Assembly: GCF_023278565.1 (NCBI RefSeq)
Contig: NC_064672.1
Span: forward strand, 3,720,001 to 3,784,000
DNA length: 64,000 bases
From: Colletotrichum lupini
Taxonomy: Eukaryota; Ascomycota; Sordariomycetes; Glomerellales; Glomerellaceae
Direction: 5' to 3'
Every line of letters starts with the position of its first letter. The first letter of the stretch is position 1. Shown here in pieces: positions 56,595 to 64,000 of this stretch. The translations under genes and the position numbers were made by a program. Below the pieces are notes generated by a model. The model was given only the letters and a program-made list of their open reading frames with translations, did not search any database and was not told the DNA's origin.

Positions 56595-57550
56595 TGTTTA
56601 TAGTTGATGTGTACAGACGTATAGAATTTTTCTATGATGTGGCTGCTGTATGTCTTGGGGTGCTTCAAAGACTCGAAGGTTTGGTCACACGAGTGCGTTG
56701 GCGATCTCGACGTTGCGACAAGTCGAGGCTGTTGACGATCGGCGTCTAGAAGATGCGCAGAAGCGACGGGAAGGACGACTAAAAAATTTGGGGACTGGGG
56801 GGGAGTTCGTTGGCTCGTGCTCAACGTCTTATCGTCGTTTATCTTAGCGTGGATTTTCGGGTGCGCGGGCCTGGAAATTCGAACGAACAGGGGGGGCCAG
56901 AGGTGTGTTCTTTGCTGCGGGCGGCGGTGGGTGCAACCTTCTCCACAAATCGAACGTTGAAGGATCTTTTGCAGCGTGACGGGCAGGAGCGGGTAATTTT
57001 GTTGACGTCGGCCCCGCTCCGGGTCCGGGCCGAGAAGGGGGACGGTCCGGCACGGAGGATGTGAGTGCATTTGATCCAATCCATTAGGCAGTCATAGACA
57101 GCGGTCATTTTCTTTTTCAAGCTTCACGAATCTCTGAGTATTATTTAATTGCTGAAGGGTATTTAAGAACCTAGGGATAACGTGCATCATGGTGGTGCGT
57201 TGGAACTAAGTACGGACAGTATCCAGGGTGCCAGGGCAACCTCGGGATATGGCTGGCCTGCATAGAACCAAGGGGGGAAAACCTGAAGACCTAAGAGCGA
57301 TATGGCCCTCATACTACCAGGGTGAGAATCTTCTCGAAGGAGGGTGGTTCTCAAGGCCCAAGATCGCACGCCGTTTCGAACTGTCGCGAGGGACTCTGCG
57401 ATATCATGAGGCATTGCTTTCGATAAACAGGTCTCTCGAATAATATCCTTTTATATGCAAGGGCAGTCCTGGGAAAGCCGAAATCTTTGGAGGTCGGAGG
57501 GTACTTGGCTCTTTCCTCCTTCACTCCTGTCACTTAAGTGATTCGGGTGA

Positions 57551-57609
57551 AATGGTCGAGGGGTTCATGGGGGAAGACCCGAGTGTGGATCTCAGTCCCC
57601 TCGACCATT
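57551..57609. repeat. Perfect 13-bp inverted repeat with 33-nt loop
   Basis: AATGGTCGAGGGG at 57551-57563 is the exact reverse complement of CCCCTCGACCATT at 57597-57609. The element could fold into a hairpin, and a tRNA B-box-like sequence follows 20-30 bp downstream on the same strand. No flanking coding sequence. Confidence 0.85.
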
Positions 57610-57786
57610 GACCTGACACCTAAGTTTTTGGTTCGATTCCTTATCGGTGAAATACTTTTTCTACTTAACGATTTTTTTTCTTTGATTTACGGCCTTTCTA
57701 GCTATTTACTCAAACGGGGTCGGTCTGTATCATGAATTCCAAGTACATTTTTACGCGGCGAACGTGAGAACGGCTATAAGAAGAAG

Positions 57787-57859
57787 TGCCCACGACGGGA
57801 ATTGAACCGCCAAGAAACCTCAATATCGAGATACTCGAGGTACAAAGATTCACGCGGGC
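57787..57859 (-). pseudogene. tRNA-like relic, 73 nt, degenerate
   Basis: On the minus strand GCCCGCG (57859-57853) pairs over 7 bp (one G-U) with CGTGGGC (57794-57788), followed by discriminator A. Total length is 73 nt as in a type I tRNA without CCA. At the T-arm position lies GGCGG-TTCAATT-CCCGT, with a B-box-like core GGTTCAATTCC, but only three of five stem pairs hold (one G-U). The D stem does not form, and the best anticodon-like stem (ATCTC/GAGGT) encloses a 6-nt loop and is off by one. The outer frame is therefore preserved but the interior decayed; a working tRNA is unlikely. Could be a tRNA pseudogene or a SINE head. Confidence 0.4.
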
Positions 57860-58490
57860 AACAGAATATCGCTTAGTAATATAGGTAAAATAAAATGCAC
57901 GCGAATGGCAAAATGGCAAGATATGTTGCTGAAGTGCGACGCCCCGGGCGAACAACAGACTTTAAATGGCAAGGTCGTATGCGCCAGTGTGAGAAGACAC
58001 AATCAAAACTTTCTGCCAAGTGCACCCTCTCATCACCCCGACAGACTCTCCAACGCGAACAGTCATGAAGGGTGCAGGCTGTGGGTTGAGCCACAGAGGC
58101 GATGACGGCGTTGGGATGAATGGCCAGGGGCGGACGGAATACTCAGGCACCAACGGCACAGAGTACCATCCAGCCGCCTTCGTGGAAGTAAGATTCACCT
58201 ATGAGGCACTACCGCAGCTACTAATGTTGATTTTGTCCAATTTAAATGGAATTATTTGAGCTAAATCATCTTAATAATGTAACTTTTAGTCAGTGATGAT
58301 GGAGTTCAAGCTTTACATGAATAGGGGAAAGTAGGTGTCAACAACATGATGGCACGAGCGATGGATCGGGGGCAAGTCTTTGCGCAAACTATTCCGCAAA
58401 GTGTCTTAAGCGTATTTCAAGAGAATTGAGCGATTGCATGATGATTGTGGCCTCTCATGTTTGGCGTCTTGATGTTGCTGAGATCCCTGA

Positions 58491-60551
58491 TCAACGTAAT
58501 TCAAATCTCTCCACACTCACGGAAGCGTCATCAAGCTTAGTCTTCACCTCACCATACATCATCCCGGCTACCCAACACGTCCCAACCAGGCTCCAAGTCG
58601 CTTCGCCTTCGGTCTTTCTCAAGATGACAGGCACCGAAGACCCTTTCAGTACACATACGACATCCCCAGCTTCAGCCATGTTTTGTCGGGAAACGCCAAT
58701 GTAGTTGCCCTCGGCTCCTCCTATCTGCAACATCCCGCGATCACGCCAGTCCCAGGCGCTCACACCCGACTTTACCTGGTCGTGAATCTCAGGTGAAAGG
58801 CCATCCTCTGGATTCCATTCTGCGAGCCTTTCCAGCCATGGGCCCTCGATTTCATGGCCAGAGATAAATGCTTTCGAGAGGCTACTATTGAACGCCTCAC
58901 TGCTGCTGTCGTCTAGGCCGAGTAGCTCGAATAGGCGCTGTCCTAAAGGTTCATCTGCGAATTCTCGATCGATGTACATCAAGTGAAACAAGAAGCCGAG
59001 AGCCATCTCAGCTCGGGCTTCGGAATACCGAAAGAGAACAGCTTCACCACGACCGCCTGATTCGAACACCGCGCGAAATACGGCCTCCTGCGCAGTCATA
59101 CCATTGGAAAACTGATTATTACTAGTTATCAGTTGTTCGGTGAGTTTGAGAAGCTTGTTCTCAGTATCGAATAATGTTGGCTTCGGTAGGTTGCGAAGTA
59201 CCTTGCCGATACGAATGCCGGACACTAGTAAGTGTCTTTCGCCCGAGATGTTCGCATCTGGGACTTTTGACCCGAAAACTCCGTTATCAGCGTCTCCTAT
59301 GATCGGCTCAAACAACCTGTTTGATTCACTCCATGCGTGTGGGTAGTTCGGAACCCACGTCGGGAGGTCTGGGGTGACCAGTGGTTGAGTCGCCCCCATG
59401 GTCATGTGTAGGCCAGCCATTGGAAGAAGTTCAAGCTCTTTGCCTCGTCTTGTTCGTTTCCAGTATGCAAGATTCTGAGCAAAGTACTCGACATATACCG
59501 AAGCGACCGAGACGTCCGGACTGTAGTCGGGAATCAGGGGCAAATTGGTGAGACCAAGCAAGCCATAGATATTATCCTTGGGGTCGGTGGCGGAGAGGGT
59601 GTGGTTCCAGCTCATCAATTGCCAGCCCCAGCTCTCCCACTCGTCTGCACTCAGCGTTTCTGGTCGTTTGTGTAGGTGTTTCGCCTTCATGAGTCGCATG
59701 GGATTGTGCCATGGCACCCTATCGGACGACGTGATGCTGAGCCAGGCAGAATCAACCATCCACGAAGGCTTCTGCAAGTAGCTCCGGATCTCTTTCAACC
59801 TTCCAATCCAACTGCATGTGAGGAAAAGCGCTATCCAGTCAACAGAAGACTTCCCAGACAACAAAACCAGGTTCTCTGCGAGGACAATCTCTTGAACTAC
59901 CCATACGCGAAACCAGTAAGGTAGGATGAAGAGAGACCGAACGCTCTTCCACGACTGATTGGAATGCCAGTCGTTTTCAGGTCCTATATCAGCCAAGATG
60001 AGCTGTGGCCAATCTTTCATCCAGCTGATCAGTTCTTGCGGCTCAACTCCTCCAATGTGGCGTCGTCCTACGACTTTGTCCATTTCGTGAGCCACCAGGT
60101 TGATCGTTTCAAATGTTGCGCCAATCTCCTCGGTATCCGTTCCGAGCCACGAGAACACGAGCTCGGCACTCGCGTAAACTCGCCGCATCAGTTGCACTTG
60201 CTGATTTCGTTCTGCGACATCTTGTTGGTTGATGCAAAGGGCATCCACCCAGAGCCTGAAGCCTTGCGGATGTCGGCCAGGAAACGTGTCTATCCAATGA
60301 TCTTGGAGATGCTGAAGAGCGTGGAAGAGGTTTTTGGTTGCTTGAAACTCCTGGTCGTTCAAAAGGATTGACTCAGTGATGGAAGCATCTCCCCAGACGT
60401 ATGATAGGGCTGTGTATACAGGCTTTTCGTCGAGAGATACCGAACTGAGTCTCAGGGACGGCTGACCAGAGAAGCTGACATATTCGAGAAGCCTGATTTC
60501 TGACTTGCCAGCATCGAGGGGTTCATACAGCGGCATTGCTTCCTCAAGCAT
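58491..60551 (-). CDS. Heterokaryon-incompatibility (HET) domain protein, 686 aa
   Basis: Single open frame of 686 codons. HET domain at the N-terminus: IRLLEYVSF, YTALSYVWGD at 46-55 (HET block 1), LWVDALCINQQDVAERNQQVQLMRRVYASAELVFSWLG at about 100-137 (blocks 2 and 3). Residues 150-686 form the usual variable C-terminal half without repeats (no WD40 or ankyrin), including DPKDNIYGLLGL and ending GEVKTKLDDASVSVERFELR. Known role of the family: HET domains trigger cell death when incompatible strains fuse; many copies exist per mould genome and most lack known partners. A second Met at residue 6 could also start. Intact, no frameshift. It lies in relic-rich DNA, typical of fast-evolving HET genes. 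Incompatibility function itself is inference. Confidence 0.95.
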   Translation of the reverse strand: MLEEAMPLYEPLDAGKSEIRLLEYVSFSGQPSLRLSSVSLDEKPVYTALSYVWGDASITESILLNDQEFQATKNLFHALQHLQDHWIDTFPGRHPQGFRLWVDALCINQQDVAERNQQVQLMRRVYASAELVFSWLGTDTEEIGATFETINLVAHEMDKVVGRRHIGGVEPQELISWMKDWPQLILADIGPENDWHSNQSWKSVRSLFILPYWFRVWVVQEIVLAENLVLLSGKSSVDWIALFLTCSWIGRLKEIRSYLQKPSWMVDSAWLSITSSDRVPWHNPMRLMKAKHLHKRPETLSADEWESWGWQLMSWNHTLSATDPKDNIYGLLGLTNLPLIPDYSPDVSVASVYVEYFAQNLAYWKRTRRGKELELLPMAGLHMTMGATQPLVTPDLPTWVPNYPHAWSESNRLFEPIIGDADNGVFGSKVPDANISGERHLLVSGIRIGKVLRNLPKPTLFDTENKLLKLTEQLITSNNQFSNGMTAQEAVFRAVFESGGRGEAVLFRYSEARAEMALGFLFHLMYIDREFADEPLGQRLFELLGLDDSSSEAFNSSLSKAFISGHEIEGPWLERLAEWNPEDGLSPEIHDQVKSGVSAWDWRDRGMLQIGGAEGNYIGVSRQNMAEAGDVVCVLKGSSVPVILRKTEGEATWSLVGTCWVAGMMYGEVKTKLDDASVSVERFELR

Positions 60552-63500
60552 CTTGCTAGCTTGTTAGGCCCCCTTCAAAAGGCACACGGTCGTCACCTAG
60601 TCGATATTTTTACTGACATATCCCATCATGGTGTGCCTGATGAGGCCATTCGTGAATAGATGCCTGCTGTCAGATACATCTCGCGGGGAACCGTCCTATT
60701 CAGGCAAGGTGGTCAACGAGAGGCAGGGGAGTTGTGCAGGCGAAGATGGCGTTGGGGCTTGCTGGGAACAGGGGAGCTCCATTGGCTGCACGAGCCATTT
60801 GGTGTACCTGCAACACCTGCCACAAGGCGGCATCGCCCGAGACCTCCCCGCGGACCATGACTGGGGTCCCCTAAGACACCTGGAACTCAATTGTGGACGT
60901 TTCTTCCGACTTCACATCACATCGCGGACACCACCTCGTTTCCCACACCGGCGGCCATCATGCCGCATAGCCGTGAGAAATATGGCAAATCTTCAGGTTT
61001 TACAGGCATCATATCCATTGAATAGCCCAGAATCCGAATTCCTCACAGAGTCAGCCTCGGTGGCTAGAGCCCAAGCGTATATTCAATTGGCGGGAGTTGA
61101 GTGTGGCTGAGAAGTTCTTTGTTCGCCGCCGGCGGCCGCCGCCATCCAACCGTGTATCAGTCACACTGGTGGTTTCGAAACATACCAGGGTAATGTATGT
61201 AGGCTCTTGATAAGAATTGGCAAAGAATTGGAGATCGAATAGCTGCTTACCACAGAGGCGTGGCAGTTGGAGCCTCGCGACCTCGGCCTGAAATTGAATA
61301 CTGCAACTTGATCTGCCATTCCTTCAATCTTCAAACAAGCTGCCAGGTGACTGTTCAGCATCCTCGTGTAACATTGGCCAATGTAGCACCGAGAAAAGAG
61401 CGACAAACCAGGGTGGTGGCAGAAATGTCCCTCATAACGCGATGTATCCCTCCCTCTCCAGGGCCGAATCAATGCAGCATGGTGAGCGGCTCAGCAACCA
61501 TCACTTATTGCTCGCATTCCAGCAAATCAGAATACAGGGACACCACATGGCCGAACTTGTGGCTGGTTGCCTGTCGTTTCTGCCTTCGATCACCATTCCA
61601 GCCAACCAGCCAGAAGCACTAGCCACAGCATGCACGATGAAGCTTCCATTGAAGTCCTTGGATTTATTAGCTGCAGAACACCAGCCACAATCACTCCGGA
61701 GACAGTAACGGACTTTCCGCAGTGGCCCCGACCTCAAACGCCGGCAGGGACCTCATTTCCCCGACAAGAAACATGTGCAACGTCTCATTGAATGCCGGTG
61801 CCGTGTTATTAGCGCCTTGGAGACCTCCGAGAACCATGTGGTGGAGACTACGAGATTATCCCTCAAGATCGTCGTGGCTTATACCATGCATGCTGGGCAG
61901 TATGTGACCAGTATTCTTCCGGGGTCCAAGAGTAATCTTCCCTAGTCGACACACGAGCTTCTCCTTGAGGAAGGTGTCGAGTGTCCTTGCATGTTCTCGA
62001 AGGATGAAAGAAGACTACCTGAGGGGTTCTTGAACGGAGACGATACCATGAAGGGCCTAGACAGCCTCCCGACTTGCCACGCACCGGGTTTCTGGGACGC
62101 TGGAAGTGGGTGTAACGGCCCGTAGCCTTAGGAGGAGCAAGCCAGGTTGAATCCGGCACAACGAGGGGGTGTGAAGCAGTATGCGAAGTTGGTCATCTCC
62201 ACTCTGGGGCAAATCACCGGTGACGGTGGGATGGCGGTTAAATCAAGTCCATGTGCGAACGGCCGCGGGTCACCGGCGGACCATTGTGTTATTCTTCCTG
62301 TGTCAAACTCAATAGCTCTTGCCCAAGTTGATTTGGCTTCGAGAGCATCATTGGCAGTTCGCCAGTACCTCATGTCCGTCTCAAACCTGTTCACCTTGAA
62401 ATGACTGCCGTTATATACAGTCTTCCCAGCCGCACTCGGCCAAGTTTTGATCTTGTATAAGACCCTCCCCTCGCCAGTATCGTAGAGGATTTTGTTCCAG
62501 CAAGTCGAGACCACCGAGCATCGATGTAATAACTTCATTGAGGAATCTCATTCGTTGCTCTGAGTCGCGGCCATGTCTTCTCCTGGTTCTAGTCCTGATC
62601 ATGGGATGTAAGTTGAAGCTCTTTCTCGCCATTGAGAAGACGGTGTTAACCTTTCTCTAAACCCAGTGATTCAACTGTTCCTCGGATCAACCCTGTTGAT
62701 AAACACATACCTCGACAATCCCAACTGGCTCGGTTTCAGCAGGAACATCTCCAAGACGGCAACACCCTCGTGCCTCTTTCCCACAACCCTCGGGACTTGA
62801 AGTCTGCCATCGATCACCACAGAAGCCGAGCAACTAGAGCCATCAAAACCTTCCAGCAGAGCTTTACGAAACACAAGTCAGACGATTCAACGGACTCACC
62901 AACCAATAAGACTAGCTCTACTGGAGTAAACTACGGGAGTTGCTGAAGTTGGACTACCATACGAGTGCTAAAGCGGAAAGCTTTGGGTAACTCCATACAA
63001 AATATTTCACCTAGATCATTGCTCACGCATTTGACGTCGAAGAGGCACGAAACGGCTACTCTCAGAATCAGGGTTGTAAATTGCAAGTGGCTCTACTTGA
63101 TGTGATCAGCGTAAAGATATGTTTGGCCATGAAGATATAAGGTAAAACCTCACCTGAGAAGAGTAGAGACTTTGGGCTGTTATAGTCTCCAATCGATTCC
63201 AATCTCAACTCTCCTTCTGGATCTTATGGCCGTGACATCCGCTAGTCTAAGTATAGACACATATCCGTCCGTGATGTTTGTAGCAGTGAACAGACACAGT
63301 GCTGCATCTCAAAAGGACAGAGGGGCTTGAGTGCGCATGCGCGCTCTTCTGCTCATAGATTCAGCCACTTTTCGAATCGGGCAGTTAACATCAACCTCGA
63401 ACGAATCCATATCGCCTTGCATCTTGCCAAGCATATTTCCCCGAAGACCGGCTGTATTTCCGCTGTTCCGGCCAGATTAGGCTCAAAGACCGACCAACCA

Positions 63501-64000
63501 AGCCGGTGCATGCATAAATGGGTTGACGAACGAGGTTCGGTCCAATCATTCGATCAGAACGAAATTCGAGAAACCAACGAGTGGAGTTGCTGGCGCTTAC
63601 GCCGTCCGGATACATTCTTATGAATGCACAACGGGCTCACCTCGCCGCCGCCAACAAGCTCGACCAGCAAACACCATATAACCCCGTCTTACCCCTCAAT
63701 CTTTTCCAGGGCCACTCTCTTGTTCCAAAATCACATACGAAGACTGTGCATTCCATAACTCAAGCATGGCCGAAACTACAGACAACGTTCCAGCTAATGT
63801 ACGGAGGAGAACTTGAACAGAATTTCGAAATCATAGTCCGGGCTGATATGGTAGACAGGATCCTCAAGATACCGACGGCGCTTCAACTATAGGTGACAGT
63901 GTCAGTATCCCAGGCAAAGATGGGCGTTTTCCACAATGTTGACGACAAATAGTCTACCGATGATTCCCTGGCTTCTCTACGGTCGAGTATCCTCGACTAT
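60552..64000. other. Right-edge region without supported complete gene
   Basis: First few hundred bases: HET gene promoter. The rest holds short frames on both strands; one (62128-62538) shows a weak F-box-like start and is listed apart. The small frame 62874-62671 on the minus strand and the plus frame 63581-63892 have no recognisable domain. A larger gene could enter from the right edge but I see no exon to prove it. Confidence 0.4.
62128..62538 (-). pseudogene. Possible F-box-like protein fragment
   Basis: Minus frame of 136 codons starting MKLLHRCSVVSTCWNKILYDTGEGRVLYKIKTW. The words LLHRCSVVSTCWNKIL resemble the second half of a fungal F-box (L-L-CS-V-S-x-W-x-x-I-L). The first half that should precede it (LPxEVLxxIL) is not in this frame; an overlapping frame reads RFLNEVITSMLGGLDLLE, so a frame break is possible. 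No leucine-rich repeats follow. Fragment of an F-box gene or chance; not firm. Confidence 0.22.

Larger units (their letters stand above)
56595..58490. other. Spacer with tRNA-like relics and inverted repeat
   Basis: 1.9 kb. First 500 bp: promoter of the 55677-56594 gene. From 57130 to 58250 the sequence holds an inverted repeat at 57551-57609, a B-box-like GGTTCGATTCC at about 57630-57640 and a 73-nt tRNA-like relic at 57787-57859. No supported gene. The convergent flank of the HET gene ends it. Confidence 0.5.

Noticed and set aside
1..64000. A secondary-metabolite gene cluster around the MFS transporter, or an intact transposon anywhere
   Set aside because: No PKS, NRPS, terpene synthase, P450, transposase, integrase or reverse transcriptase signature was found in any frame.

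Overview
This window looks like nuclear DNA from a filamentous ascomycete (Pezizomycotina, most likely a Sordariomycete; I cannot name the genus). The evidence is many short introns (about 50-130 nt) with GT..AG ends, protein types typical of moulds (HET-domain protein, Cys-rich single-pass surface protein, small secreted proteins, Sfl1-type HSF regulator), pyrimidine-rich 5' leaders and kilobases of gene-poor spacer. I resolved exon structures by hand from reading frame, splice sites and protein-family logic. Thirteen genes are well supported, one more is interrupted, and several relics are weak.

Layout. 1-1451 (-): 5' part of a DHA2-type MFS transporter that runs off the left edge. 4008-4509 (-) and 6051-7410 (+): two divergent secreted proteins without recognised domains, a candidate secretome/effector pocket. 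7411-12341: gene-free spacer ending in a long leader. 12342-15072 (+): carnitine O-acetyltransferase. 16297-17682 (-): Cys-rich, single-TM, Pro-rich-tailed surface protein. 17683-23105: gene-poor, with a tRNA-derived relic and a 24-bp tandem repeat. 23106-24491 (+): Rad57-type RecA-family recombination mediator. 25924-26982 (+): Rab GTPase Ypt1. 28332-29040 (-): hypothetical gene broken by one base in a 7-nt homopolymer. 30196-33277 (-): 1008-aa mostly disordered fungal protein.

33278-39131: gene-poor. 39132-40549 (-) and 41148-43769 (+): a divergent pair, a WD40 protein and the replisome adaptor Ctf4/Mcl1/SepB, whose shared promoter holds two ACGCGT boxes 10 bp apart. 43770-52721: nearly 9 kb without a convincing gene. 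52722-54698 (+): Sfl1-like HSF-type regulator. 55677-56594 (-): basic, Lys-rich nuclear-type protein. 56595-58490: tRNA-like relics and a perfect 13-bp inverted repeat. 58491-60551 (-): HET-domain protein. 60552-64000: relics only.

The housekeeping genes (Rad57, Ypt1, WD40/Ctf4, Sfl1-like) form islands between spacer DNA; secreted, HET and relic-rich parts look like the accessory fraction. No biosynthetic cluster, CRISPR, rRNA or intact transposon was found. The less ordinary signals are the Ctf4 promoter MCB pair, tRNA-derived relics (one with a genomic CCA), repeated short motifs in spacers (TACGGAGTA; palindromes around GGTACC/CCTAGG), the divergent secreted pair and the frameshifted hypothetical gene.
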